Shown: positions 43,023 to 52,733, counted from the stretch's first letter. The stretch: DNA of 64,000 nucleotides from Bacteroidales bacterium UBA5281 (GCA_002410555.1 DHSR01000020.1:1-64000); one strand, 5' to 3'. Numbers and translations: made by a program. Notes: generated from the letters alone by a model not told the origin.

Positions 43023-44042
43023 ATGAAAAAAGTGAAGACTATTCCTGAATATTGGTTGTTTTTGATGGGGATGCTCCTGCTTCTCCTGATAACCTCATGC
43101 CATCGCCAACAGCTGGTGGTTGACCAGATACCGCTAAACACTCCCGGGGATGCACCCATTTACGTTTTCGGCAACTTTAATAACTGGGACCCCGGCGATA
43201 ACCGGTACCGCCTTGAAAAGGATTCCACAGGCAGCTATTCCATCTCGCTTCCCAGTGGTATCGGGAGGATTAATTATAAATTCAGCCGTGGCGACTGGAC
43301 CACGATTGAAAAGAACGAATGTGGATATGACCGGGAGAACCGTAGCCTGATATATGGTGAGAATGCTACGGTATATAATCAGATTGCTGCCTGGGGCGAT
43401 ATCGAACCCATGAATTGCATCCATAAAACTATTGTTGTGGAGAGTTTACCTGAGAATTCACCCGATGATCCGGAAATATACTTTACCTCAAATGTCAACG
43501 ATTGGAACCCCGGTGATGTGAGTTACATCCTTGAAAAAGATAAGAAAGGAAGATATTTTATTACGCTGGATAAAAAGGCCGATTGCCTGGAATATAAATT
43601 CACTTTGGGCAATTGGGAAACAGTGGAGGCTGCTGCCGATTTGAATGATATTGAAAACCGTGAGCTTTGTTTCGATAATACGGACACAATTTTTGTTCGT
43701 ATTGCCTCATGGAAAACCCTGGATGTGAAAAAGAAAAACAGCATTGTCATCGTGCTCGAAAAACTACCTGAAGAAACCTTTGCAACGGATGCCATCTATC
43801 TGGCCGGGAATTTCAACAATTGGGATCCGGGGCATACGTACTATAAGTTTGCAAATGACGGATATAGCAGCCGATATTATCATCTGACTACCAATAGTCA
43901 ACATATAGAGTTTAAAATTACCCGCGGCAATTGGGGAAGCGTTGAAGTGTCTTCAACAGGTAGGGATATTCCAAACCGGGGCGCATGGGTAGAGGAGGCA
44001 GATACGCTTTTTCTTAAAGTTGACCGGTGGAAGGATCGCTAA
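43023..44042 (+). CDS. Lipoprotein with three tandem starch-binding-like (CBM20/CBM48-type) domains
   Basis: The 339-residue product has a lipobox LITSC (Cys26) and three homologous domains at about residues 31-125, 127-228 and 232-337. Each has a strand plus NFNNWDPG-type turn (GNFNNWDPGD, SNVNDWNPGD, GNFNNWDPGH), then Y-K-F/F-K-I followed by R/LG-(N/D)-W-(E/T/G) and ends with N-R before a final strand. This follows the CBM20/CBM48 immunoglobulin-like glucan-binding fold. There is no catalytic domain. It begins 2 bp after the LytTR stop, so it is co-expressed with the sensor pair. Glucan binding at the cell surface is inferred; the ligand is not proven. Confidence 0.75.
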   Translation: MKKVKTIPEYWLFLMGMLLLLLITSCHRQQLVVDQIPLNTPGDAPIYVFGNFNNWDPGDNRYRLEKDSTGSYSISLPSGIGRINYKFSRGDWTTIEKNECGYDRENRSLIYGENATVYNQIAAWGDIEPMNCIHKTIVVESLPENSPDDPEIYFTSNVNDWNPGDVSYILEKDKKGRYFITLDKKADCLEYKFTLGNWETVEAAADLNDIENRELCFDNTDTIFVRIASWKTLDVKKKNSIVIVLEKLPEETFATDAIYLAGNFNNWDPGHTYYKFANDGYSSRYYHLTTNSQHIEFKITRGNWGSVEVSSTGRDIPNRGAWVEEADTLFLKVDRWKDR

Positions 44043-44070
44043 AGAAGTCAGCTTAGCGGAATATGCAAGG

Positions 44071-44078
44071 TACCTTTG
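44071..44078 (+). promoter_or_regulatory. -7 promoter element retained before the rsmE-like pseudogene
   Basis: TACCTTTG matches TAnnTTTG 29 bp before the ATG at 44108, so the pseudogene may still be transcribed. Confidence 0.4.
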
Positions 44079-44107
44079 CCTATTTTTGAATAAAATCTTC
44101 TTGCCTC

Positions 44108-44642
44108 ATGCACCTGTTTTATACTCCCGGCGTTGATCTCCACCAAAGTTTCGATGCCGGAGAAGTCCTTCACACTTTGCCCGATGTGGAATCGGAACAT
44201 ATAAAGGTAACTCGTCAGAAGGCCGGCGATGCGGTGAGGCTTACGAATGGAATCGGTCATTTTGCCGATGCGTTGGTTGAGGATATAAATCCAGAAAAAG
44301 TACGGTTAGTTTGTGCAGGGTGATATTAGAACCCAAAGATAAACACCAACTGACCATCGCGGCAGCACCCACCAAGAATATTTCGCGCTACGAGTAGTTT
44401 ATCGAAAAAGCCACTGAAATTGGTATCAACAGCATCGTCCCCAATTATTGCGAACACTCCGAGCGGGCTCGTCTGCATACATATCGGCTGGAAAAAGTTA
44501 CGATTGCTGCCATGAAACAATCCCTCAAAGCGACCTGGGTGATGGCTGGGAAGACCCCGAAGTGCACAACGACAGCCCCGAAACCCGCCTGAAAGCTTTG
44601 AGAATGAGAACGAACCTGATTCAATATGTTTTTTCGGAATAG
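44108..44642 (+). pseudogene. Chimeric pseudogene: degraded rsmE joined to the 3' end of DUF4159
   Basis: Positions 44108-44530 are a diverged rsmE copy. It starts MHLFYTPGVDLHQSFDAG, loses frame near 44322, continues TIAAAPTKNISRYE, then has TAG at 44396 where rsmE has TGG, and goes on FIEKATEIGINSIVPNYCEH. At 44530/44531 the sequence jumps, within one base of shared C, into the 3' end of the DUF4159 gene (LGDGWEDPEVHNDSPETRLK to the stop at 44642). The rsmE catalytic knot and most of DUF4159 are therefore deleted. The rsmE part is only moderately similar to the intact gene, while the DUF4159 part is nearly identical, so the halves differ in age. Confidence 0.85.
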
Positions 44643-44720
44643 GTTTACTAAAGTAGATTAGCCGATTATCGAATTAAATGATTCGCTGATTATCGGGCCA
44701 GTTAATTAACTGTATTATAG
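44643..44720. repeat. Duplicated downstream region of the DUF4159 gene
   Basis: About 78 bp after the pseudogene stop match 40011-40090 with few differences, including GATTAGCCGATTATCGAATT and CTGATTATCGGGCCAGT, ending at TGTATTATAG. With the coding part, about 190 bp are duplicated (39899-40090 and 44531-44720). Confidence 0.85.
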
Positions 44721-44853
44721 CTACTTATGATATATTTTTTATCTGTTATCATTTTCTCTTAATCATTTTCCTGATATTTATTTTTTTATTACAAAATCTA
44801 TTATACAATTGCTTTAGTAAAAAAAAATATCCCTTCACTAAAATATATTTACT

Positions 44854-46974
44854 TTGAAAAAATTAATACTATTAGCACTACTTATCGGTTTTGGTTCTAC
44901 CTCCATTGCTCAGGAAACCTGGCGAAACATCACGGACACCTATAGCCACAGGAAAATTTTGCCTGATGGCCAGAAAATCTGGATAGCTAGGGAAGGTGGA
45001 TTAATTTGCATTGATAATGCAAGCCATGACACCACTTACTACAACCACGCAAACTCCGGAATGCCGTTTACCAATATTTATGACATTTGCCTGGATCCGG
45101 AAGGCAGGTTATGGCTGGCTTCCCCGGGAGGAGGAATTGCATCTAAAGACGGTGAAACATGGACAAGTTATAATACCACAAATACAACACTGCCCAACAA
45201 CAGGGCTTATTCGATTAAATGTGATTCAAAAGGGGGTATCTGGGCCTGTTTATCCCATTATTTAGTTAAATATGAAGGTGAAAACTGGACAAGCTATTCC
45301 TTAGATACACTGGGTGGCGATATGTTGTTTCCTACTATGCTTGATATAGATAAAGACGATCGCGTGCTTTTTGGCAATTATGGCATTAAGGCATGGGATG
45401 GTAATCAGTTGACCACATACACTACTGCCAATTCACCGTTGAGCAGTAATCAAATAGGTTTTGTTAAAACCTTTCCGGATGGGAAAACATGGATTGGACA
45501 TCCATTTGGTGGTTTGACCATAACCGATTTTTCGACCTGGGAATATTATGATACGCTGGTGGCAGACATACCATTGCAAAAAGTGTATGCCTTTGATCAA
45601 ATGAGTAATGGGGATTATTGGTTAGGCACCTATGAGGGTAAATTATATCATCATAATGGAAACGATTGGGAGATAGTAAATCCAACTTCACCGCTTGACA
45701 GTATAAGATACTTCCGCTATATAGCCGTGGATGAAAATGATAAATTATATTTCGCAGCATATCCAAATTGCACTTTTGACGGAGAAAGTTGGGAAAAACT
45801 CAGTACACCCGGTTCAGGATTTAAAGGAAATATTGTGCGCCACCTGTTGCATGCTTCTGATCAAACTACCTGGACAGCCAGTTATACCGGAATGACAAGG
45901 ATTAAAGATAATGTGATAACTAATTATAATCATGACGACAGGGACACATATCTAAGCACAACCTGCTTTGCTGAAGATAATTATGGTGTATTATATGTTG
46001 CTCATTATGATGGCATAAGCAAATTTGTGAACAACACGTGGATTCGTTATTTTCCAGATTCCGGAAGCGAAATGTTTTCCATCAATAACATGTGTTTTGA
46101 TGGAGACAACAATCTATGGTACACTGAGGGATATTCTCTTTATAAGTACGACGGCATCAATTTAACCACCTTCTCTTATTATTCCAATAATTTCCCTGCT
46201 AAGGAAGCATTTTGTCTGGAAGTAGATAATGACGGAAAAATTATTTGTGGCATCGATAAGGGCATTGCTATTTGGAATGGTACCAAATGGGTTGCAGAAC
46301 TGAATCCTGAAGCCGGTAACCATGATTATCCGAAGGTGTGGGACATTGCCGTAAGGAACAATGATATTTGGTTGAGCAGTCATGACGGGTTAACAAAATA
46401 CGATGGCTTAACCTGGACAACCTATAATTCGGAAAACTCCCCCATTCCATTGAACTATGTATTCCAGTTTGATTTTGATGCCGAAGGAAATGTCTGGTTT
46501 ATGAATGGACGTGAGAACCTGGTAAAATATGATGGGGTAAACTTTGAGGTTATCTCCTATTTTGAATCCGGTATGAATTGGGGCACAAATAACAAATTGC
46601 GTATTGATTACCTGAACAATATCTGGATGGGAGGTTACGATGTCGGCATCAGCATATACAACGAAAATGGCATCTCCCTGAGTCTGGAAGAGCTTGAAAA
46701 TACTAATCTAAGTCAGGAAATCATTCAGGTGGCTTATCCAAATCCGACCAACGGATTACTTAACATAGCTTACAAGCTCCCGGAAAATCAGTCGGGATGG
46801 ATGTTAAGCATTACCGATCTTCAGGGAAGGCAAATAGATGCTTTTACATTGTCGGGCAATGAAAGCAGCATTCGTTATTCTACGGATAAGCTCAACTCCG
46901 GATTGTATCTGATAACGGTTTTCAATACAAAAGGCAAAGTTTCCAGCACCACCAAAGTTCAGGTTATAAAATAA
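44854..46974 (+). CDS. Secreted two-component-regulator-type propeller protein with T9SS sorting domain
   Basis: A TTG start gives 706 residues beginning MKKLILLALLIGFGSTSIAQ, a clear signal peptide; no upstream in-frame ATG is available. The body (about 20-620) consists of repeated blades with W-(A/I)-(A/G) strands such as GRLWLASPGGGIASKDGETW and NVWFMNGRENLVKYDG, matching the Reg_prop sensor repeats of hybrid two-component systems. There is no kinase or membrane anchor. Instead a type IX sorting domain fills about 625-706 (QVAYPNPTNGLLNIAYKLPE, GLYLITVFN). It should be secreted as a free binding propeller. The gene is monocistronic. Confidence 0.87.
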   Translation: MKKLILLALLIGFGSTSIAQETWRNITDTYSHRKILPDGQKIWIAREGGLICIDNASHDTTYYNHANSGMPFTNIYDICLDPEGRLWLASPGGGIASKDGETWTSYNTTNTTLPNNRAYSIKCDSKGGIWACLSHYLVKYEGENWTSYSLDTLGGDMLFPTMLDIDKDDRVLFGNYGIKAWDGNQLTTYTTANSPLSSNQIGFVKTFPDGKTWIGHPFGGLTITDFSTWEYYDTLVADIPLQKVYAFDQMSNGDYWLGTYEGKLYHHNGNDWEIVNPTSPLDSIRYFRYIAVDENDKLYFAAYPNCTFDGESWEKLSTPGSGFKGNIVRHLLHASDQTTWTASYTGMTRIKDNVITNYNHDDRDTYLSTTCFAEDNYGVLYVAHYDGISKFVNNTWIRYFPDSGSEMFSINNMCFDGDNNLWYTEGYSLYKYDGINLTTFSYYSNNFPAKEAFCLEVDNDGKIICGIDKGIAIWNGTKWVAELNPEAGNHDYPKVWDIAVRNNDIWLSSHDGLTKYDGLTWTTYNSENSPIPLNYVFQFDFDAEGNVWFMNGRENLVKYDGVNFEVISYFESGMNWGTNNKLRIDYLNNIWMGGYDVGISIYNENGISLSLEELENTNLSQEIIQVAYPNPTNGLLNIAYKLPENQSGWMLSITDLQGRQIDAFTLSGNESSIRYSTDKLNSGLYLITVFNTKGKVSSTTKVQVIK

Positions 46975-46999
46975 TGCGATGGACAGAAACTTCGCCCGA

Positions 47000-49009
47000 T
47001 CAGGTTAGCACCAGATAACGATTAACTTCTGAAATTTTCTCGGGGCTACCGAAAAGGTACAACATATCATCCGTTTCTATGGTCATGTCGGGCAAGATGG
47101 TGGTGAGGTAACGGTTGTTGCGCCGGATGGCAAGTACCGTGACATTGAAGCGGCTTTTCAATCCACTTTCAACAATGGTTTTACCAACAATCTTATTTGC
47201 ACCGCGCTGCACCGGCAAAGTGGCAATCACCATATCGGGAATGTGCAGGGTAATGGCTGGCGGACGTTGTGCATCAAAACCGGCATTGCTGAGCAATTCA
47301 TAGTTGCGTGCCCGAATATGCGATACAAAACTTTGAATCTTGTCCTGAGGGATAAGATAATGGTTTAGCACACTGCGGAATATCTGTATGGAAGTTTCAA
47401 ATTCTTCCGGAATCACCTCATCCGCCCCAAGCTTAAGAATTTCATCCATTTCGTCAACATGACGGGTGCGCACAATAACCATAGCTGTTTCAGTGAGGCT
47501 GCGCAGTTGAACCACTATTCGACGGGTAGCTTCAGGATCAGAGATGGCCACAACGATTACCCTTGCCTCATGTACTCTTACCAATTTAAGGATGATCTCA
47601 TCCGAGGCATCACCAAAAACTACCGGGAAGCCCAGTTCGCGCGCTTTACGGTAGGCATCCGGATCAAGCTCTATGCTTACAAATGGAATGCTTGCCTCCC
47701 GGGCAGTGCGGGATACATTGCTTCCGTTTATACCACAACCAATAATCACCAGATGATCATGTAAATCCACCATACTTTTTTCTTCATCTCTATTTTTGCG
47801 CCGATTCTGAAAACCAATTAACCGGCGGCGCACCTTAGGTGAAAGCAATGCTCTGCTCAACCAGTTGGATATGGCATCTGCATTGCCGGCTACAAATGGG
47901 GTAAGCCCCATCGTCATAATGGAGATTGCAAGAAAATTCTGATAAACTTCGGTGCTTATCAGCTCATTACGAAGGCCTACTATGGAAAGCAGGAATGCAA
48001 ATTCGCCCACTTGAAAAATATTGAGTGCTGTAATTAATGCCGTACGAATGGGAAACCGGAGCGCAAGTACAGAGATAATGACAATGATTATTTTGATTAG
48101 AATAACACCCAGCGCAAAGAGCAAGAGCAAGCCGATGTGTTGAATAAAATATTGAAGGTCAAGCAGCATCCCAATGGAAACAAAGAAGAAACTCAGAAAA
48201 ATCTCCCGGAAGGGCAAAATATTGGCTGTGGCCTGATGGCTGTAATCGGATTCTGATATGAAAAGGCCTGCAAAGAAAGCCCCGAGCGCCAACGACAAAC
48301 CAATGGATGAGGTTAGCCAGGCGGTTGCAAAACAAATCACCACCAGGGTCAAAATAAAAAGTTCCCTGCTTCTCGATTCTACCACCTTTTGCAACAAACG
48401 GGGAACCACAAAACGGGCAAGCAGGAATAAGATAACCAGTACAAGAATGAATTTAAGCAATAATATCAATACCGCTGACAATACATTACCTCCGTTGCCG
48501 GCCAGTATCGGCGTTATGAGTATCATTGGAACTACAATAATATCCTAAAAAATAAGTATGGCCATGATGATGCGACCATGAGGGGTAGTCATCTGCCCCT
48601 GTTCCTGAAGTATTTTTAGCACTATGGCTGTGCTGCTCAACGAGATGAGAAAGCCCATAAAAACAGCCTGTTGCAGGCTTAATCCCAAAGTAAATGCAAT
48701 TATGGCGGTAAGTAGTATGGTGCCCGCTACCTGAAGCGTACCGCCTAAGAAAACAGTCTGCTTAACTTTGGCCAGCCCTTTTATGGAAAACTCAATACCA
48801 ATAATGAATAGCAGAAAAATTACGCCAATTTCCGAAAGCGTTTCCACCTGATGCGACGCACTTATAAAACCTAAAGCATTGGGCCCGGCTACCATACCTG
48901 TAATGAGAAAACCAAGTGTAGATGGCATTTTGAGTCGCTGAAACAACAGGATTATCAATACTGATAATCCTAAAATAATAACGACTTCTTTGAGCAAGGG
49001 AAGCTCCAT
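47000..49009 (-). pseudogene. KefB/CPA2-type cation:proton antiporter gene with an in-frame amber codon
   Basis: The frame is continuous over 670 codons apart from one TAG at 48545-48547, where the conserved antiporter sequence AILIFQDIIVVP expects Gln. CAG to TAG is a single transition. The rest is intact: about 12 helices, an NAD-binding TrkA-N domain (LVIIGCGINGSNVSRTAREA) and a TrkA-C domain at the end (MTIETDDMLYLFGSPEK). CPA2 antiporters exchange K+ or Na+ for H+ and are gated by nucleotides or glutathione adducts. Re-initiation at ATG 48526 would give a protein lacking the first helices. It could be a recent null allele, a sequence error or readthrough. TAG is a normal stop in other genes here. 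Confidence 0.88.
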
Positions 49010-49273
49010 GAATCAAGTTAAAGTTAACATCGGCTACTCAGGGAAGAGCATTTTCCAAAATTAAGAAAAAAAGCGAAAAAAGAGATAAAAAAACAGCATT
49101 CCGCTAATAAAAAAACAAACATGACGTCGGCATATTCCTTCAGAAAAAAAAAATTGAATATCCATTCCATTTTGTATTTTCGTGGTTGGTATTTTTCAAT
49201 GAGGCAAAAACGATAAAAACGATCAACAAATGTTGTTTTTAATAAAATCCTGTATTTATTTAAATAATTGATT

Positions 49274-50824
49274 ATGAAAAAAATAGTTTCAACCCTCTGC
49301 ATTGTCCTGGTTACGTTCTCCTTATTCTCCCAAACAGAAATCAAACTCAGCATAGCGGAGTTTGCATCGGGGAGAAACTTACTCACTGATCAGGATATTT
49401 TTTCAAAACAATACATTTTTCCGCAAAAAATTTATGAGGTATATCCACGGGCAACAGGCAAAAATCTGATTGTTCAGCTCAGAAATACGCGTAAAAACAA
49501 AGAAACTTTTAAAAGTATGGGATATGTTACTTTGTTAAACCCGGAAGAAGGAACAATCAGGTGGTCCAAAAAAATTGATTACCGCAATACCTCTTTCAGA
49601 CAACATCAGGACATTATTATACAAACCCTTGATGCAGGCTGGATGAGTAAACTGGACACTGAAAATGGAAATCCAACCTGGAAAACCAAAAATTCACTTT
49701 ATTTTGTTGATCCAACCATAAATACCGGTATTGGCTATACCTTTAACTCTTTTTCAGGATACACAGATAAACTTCAGGGCGTTGATTTAACAACAGGCAA
49801 AACTCTTTGGGAAAGAGAATTGCTTCATCCTTTCGGTTGGAATGATGTTATTAAGTTGAATGATACAACAATAATGATAGCCTCTTCAGGCTTACATACC
49901 GTAAACATTCATACAGGTAAAGGTTGGGATTACTTTATGGAGACCGGTGACAAAGATTATACGGCAATGATTGCTACCAATGCTGCAGGTCTTGCACTGG
50001 GAATTTTAACAGGAAGTTTTGTAGTTTCAACAGGCCCCGATATTGTGCGGGAAATAGTATCTAATGTATTGATTGACAGTGTATATATTTACTTTGCTTC
50101 ACGCGATAAAATAGTATGTTTAAATCATATGGGCGAAGCACAATGGTCAACCACTTTCGGTAAAGATATGGCCAGTAAATCAACCATTTATAAGGATGAC
50201 GGAAAGATATATATGATCAATAATGGATTTGCTTTTACCGGGTATCGCAAAATTAATTATGGAACCCCCTTTATTGCTGCCTTTGATTCACATACAGGGA
50301 ATAAAATTTTTAAAAATATCATAGATGGGAAAAAGGAACTGATAAAAGGTTTCAAAACCAATCGGGATACCATTTATCTGATAACCAATAATGCTATTTC
50401 TAAATACTCCCTCACAGATGGTAGCTGTATTCTGGAAAAAACAATGGACAATAACACTGGAGAACCACTGTACTATATCGGTAATCACATATATATTCAA
50501 TCAGAATTGCCATATATGAGTCTTCCACTGTCTGGACCGGATTTCCACTATGTTTATACCAGCCTGGGTAAAATACAGGTGCTCAATGCAAACTTTGATC
50601 TTTTGGGTGAGGTACCTGAAATCCAGTTGTATATTCATTATCTGACACATGATGGTTACAGGTTTATTTCCAAGGATGAACAAACGCTGATTCTTGATGA
50701 CCAGGGACGGGCAATTGCTGAAATTCCAGGCTCCGATGAATCGTTTATACTTGATTCAAAATTTTACAGCATTCGTGACAACATCTTGCTGGAGACCTCT
50801 CTGAATGATCTGATCAGTAATTAA
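49274..50824 (+). CDS. Exported PQQ-like beta-propeller repeat protein
   Basis: The ATG at 49274 gives 516 residues; a TTG at 49268 would add only two. A signal peptide (IVSTLCIVLVTFSLFSQ) precedes a beta-propeller of quinoprotein-like blades, seen as repeats of the type D-(L/S)-x-T-G-K-x-x-W (GVDLTTGKTLWERELLHPFG, AFDSHTGNKIFKNIIDGKKE, LNHMGEAQWSTTFGKDMAS). BamB and PQQ dehydrogenases share this fold, but the catalytic residues for PQQ are not evident, so a structural or binding role is more likely. A weakly hydrophobic stretch lies at about residues 230-255 (ATNAAGLALGILTGSFVVST). No partner gene is apparent. Confidence 0.78.
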   Translation: MKKIVSTLCIVLVTFSLFSQTEIKLSIAEFASGRNLLTDQDIFSKQYIFPQKIYEVYPRATGKNLIVQLRNTRKNKETFKSMGYVTLLNPEEGTIRWSKKIDYRNTSFRQHQDIIIQTLDAGWMSKLDTENGNPTWKTKNSLYFVDPTINTGIGYTFNSFSGYTDKLQGVDLTTGKTLWERELLHPFGWNDVIKLNDTTIMIASSGLHTVNIHTGKGWDYFMETGDKDYTAMIATNAAGLALGILTGSFVVSTGPDIVREIVSNVLIDSVYIYFASRDKIVCLNHMGEAQWSTTFGKDMASKSTIYKDDGKIYMINNGFAFTGYRKINYGTPFIAAFDSHTGNKIFKNIIDGKKELIKGFKTNRDTIYLITNNAISKYSLTDGSCILEKTMDNNTGEPLYYIGNHIYIQSELPYMSLPLSGPDFHYVYTSLGKIQVLNANFDLLGEVPEIQLYIHYLTHDGYRFISKDEQTLILDDQGRAIAEIPGSDESFILDSKFYSIRDNILLETSLNDLISN

Positions 50825-51005
50825 CTTTTTCAAAAAGAATAAACTGGCACGTATCGCCTGATGATCTTTATTAAAGTTGCCCTATATTGCGCGCTGTCAC
50901 CTGATAGTGTGTGTAAAAACCTGTGGATCAAAAAAATTATGCTCCTATTTATTTCAAATAAGATTATCAATCGTAACCTTACTCCTGCGTTCAGCTTAAT
51001 GTTTA

Positions 51006-51013
51006 TACATTTG
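51006..51013 (+). promoter_or_regulatory. -7 promoter element of the PepSY gene
   Basis: TACATTTG matches TAnnTTTG and would give a leader of about 68 nt before the ATG at 51087. Confidence 0.4.
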
Positions 51014-51086
51014 CATCATGAAATTAAATCTGCTAACACCAATAGAGCGATGACTAAGCCAGACCTATGTCTTTAAAGATTAGTAA

Positions 51087-51671
51087 ATGACTGCTGCGGA
51101 AAGAAAAAAAATACAGGCAAAATGGCTGAGAGCATTCAGGAAAATCCACCGTATAACCGGATTGTCGCTGCTTGTCTTTCTCCTTATCATTTCCGGCACA
51201 GGAATACTTTTGGGATGGAAAAAGCATTCTTCAGGCGTAATTTTGTCAAAATCATATTCCGGGACTACTGCCGACTTAAAAAAATGGCTGCCATTGGACA
51301 GCCTGCATACAAGTGCATGCAATATTCTAAGGGATTCTGTTTCTCCGGAATGGTCTACTGAATTGGATCGCATTGATATTCGAAAGGATAAGGGAATGGT
51401 GAAATTCATTTTTAAACGTCATTTTACCGGAATTCAACTCGACGGGGCCACGGGAAGATTGCTTCACATCGAAGTAAGACGTTCTGACTTTATAGAAAAA
51501 ATGCACGATGGATCAATATTGGACCATTACTTCAATACCGGAAATGAACTGATAAAACTGATATATACTTCCATTATGGGGCTTTCATTACTGGTATTTA
51601 CCTTAACCGGATTCTGGCTGTGGTATGGCCCTAAAAGAATGAGAAGCGGCAACATCAAAAAGATGAAATAA
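51087..51671 (+). CDS. PepSY domain-containing membrane protein
   Basis: The 194-residue protein has an N-terminal segment with basic residues and a membrane helix (IHRITGLSLLVFLLIISGTG), a periplasmic PepSY-like region (about 45-140; VKFIFKRHFTGIQLDGATGR), and a second helix (IMGLSLLVFTLTGFWLWYGP) near the C-terminus. It resembles the short form of PepSY-associated transmembrane proteins, some of which are linked to iron-siderophore reduction. It lacks the four-helix expansion of FpvG-like reductases. It is monocistronic, so the metal link is only inferred. Confidence 0.83.
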   Translation: MTAAERKKIQAKWLRAFRKIHRITGLSLLVFLLIISGTGILLGWKKHSSGVILSKSYSGTTADLKKWLPLDSLHTSACNILRDSVSPEWSTELDRIDIRKDKGMVKFIFKRHFTGIQLDGATGRLLHIEVRRSDFIEKMHDGSILDHYFNTGNELIKLIYTSIMGLSLLVFTLTGFWLWYGPKRMRSGNIKKMK

Positions 51672-51819
51672 GGAGACCAAAACACTAAAATGATCACGAA
51701 CAGTAACCAAATAAATTATTCTGTCAAAGGGTGTTAAATTTTGTAATCATCACTTCATAATAGACAATATAATTATTTTTATATCAATGTTATATATTGC
51801 TTAAATATGCAATATTTTC

Positions 51820-51855
51820 AAAAAAAAATGCTGCCTCTTTTAAGAAACAGCATTT
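51820..51855 (-). terminator. Intrinsic terminator of the OsmC gene
   Basis: Read on the minus strand, AAATGCTG and CAGCATTT form an 8-bp stem with a 14-nt loop, followed by a T run (plus-strand A run from 51820). It lies about 20 bp after the OsmC stop. Confidence 0.7.
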
Positions 51856-51874
51856 CTTTAATACGGTTACCGGA

Positions 51875-52327
51875 TTAGTTGTTGATGGCTTGTCGCTCAA
51901 CGATTTCCGGGAGAACTACTGAAGTAAACTTAATGTTGTCGGCTATGGGACAGCGGACCGCAATATCTTTCAGGAAAGCTTCCTTTTCAGCCAGGGTCAT
52001 ATCGGCATCAATATGGATAAAACTGCGGATTTCAGTAAAACCTGCTCGTCCCTCTGTGGTCTTACCCATGAGGAAATCCTTATCAATGTCACCCTCCACT
52101 TCCACTTCCATGCCACGCAATGGAATGCGGCGTTGAGTGGCAATGATTCTTCCTATAGCACAAATACATGCAGGAAGACTTGCCAGAAAAATTTCTAAAG
52201 GGTTGGGTCCTTCATCGTTTCCACCGGCCATTTTCGGCTGATCAATTACAAAAGGGTGTGAACAATTGATTTGAGTACTGTAAGTTTCACCCATGAGGGC
52301 ACTTACTTTAATGGTTGATTTAGGCAT
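51875..52327 (-). CDS. OsmC family peroxiredoxin-like protein
   Basis: The 150-residue protein has the OsmC/YhfA pattern, with NPLEIFLASLPACICAIGRI carrying one conserved cysteine (Cys54), a long helix after it, and a second region DIAVRCPIADNIKFTSVVL with the other cysteine (Cys131). The two cysteines form the active pair in organic hydroperoxide reductases. It may therefore reduce organic peroxides, though some YhfA-like members have no proven activity. It lacks a signal peptide and is monocistronic with a terminator after it. Its neighbours give no operon context. Confidence 0.9.
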   Translation of the reverse strand: MPKSTIKVSALMGETYSTQINCSHPFVIDQPKMAGGNDEGPNPLEIFLASLPACICAIGRIIATQRRIPLRGMEVEVEGDIDKDFLMGKTTEGRAGFTEIRSFIHIDADMTLAEKEAFLKDIAVRCPIADNIKFTSVVLPEIVERQAINN

Positions 52328-52363
52328 TTCGAGTATATTTTGAGAGTTTATTAAATTTCTGTT

Positions 52364-52606
52364 CAGTTTGCATCCATCACGGCAAAAATTAACAATGACC
52401 TAAAACGCGGCGCCACCATCTTTAATGGCACAGGCGCTTATACCGGAGAATCCAAGAAAATGGTTTATGCCGTTATGAGTCGCCGGGAGCTTGAAATTTT
52501 GAAACAGCATATATAGGAAATCGACCCCAAAGCTTTTGTTAATGTATCGGAAGCAAACGAGATCATTGGTCATGGATTCAAACCCCTGAATGAATCCATG
52601 GAATAA
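52364..52606 (+). pseudogene. C-terminal fragment of a YitT/DUF2179 family membrane protein
   Basis: The open stretch reads ITAKINNDLKRGATIFNGTG, AYTGESKKMVYAVMSRREL, then TAG at 52514, then EIDPKAFVNVSEANEIIGHG to TAA at 52606. This matches the cytoplasmic C-terminal domain (DUF2179) of YitT family proteins, which normally follows five or six membrane helices. All helices are missing upstream because the OsmC gene and its promoter occupy that place. With 5' truncation and an internal stop it is clearly dead. The tail remains readable, so loss is probably recent. Confidence 0.82.
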
Positions 52607-52733
52607 TCCTCTCCTTGTAAAAGTTTATAAAAACCGTATCTCGCGGGATGCAGTATCTAATAAATCTGGCGGTATTGCAGATTGAATTACCAGAAACAGC
52701 CTGTAATCCGACAGTTTTCCTTTAGTACCCGGC

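Noticed and set aside
48545..48547. Reassigned TAG codon
   Set aside because: TAG terminates other genes here (29301, 40010), so a changed genetic code is not supported.
50861..51076. 71-codon ORF between the PQQ-like and PepSY genes
   Set aside because: It contains the -7 element of the PepSY gene, has no recognisable domain and shows no coding-like pattern.
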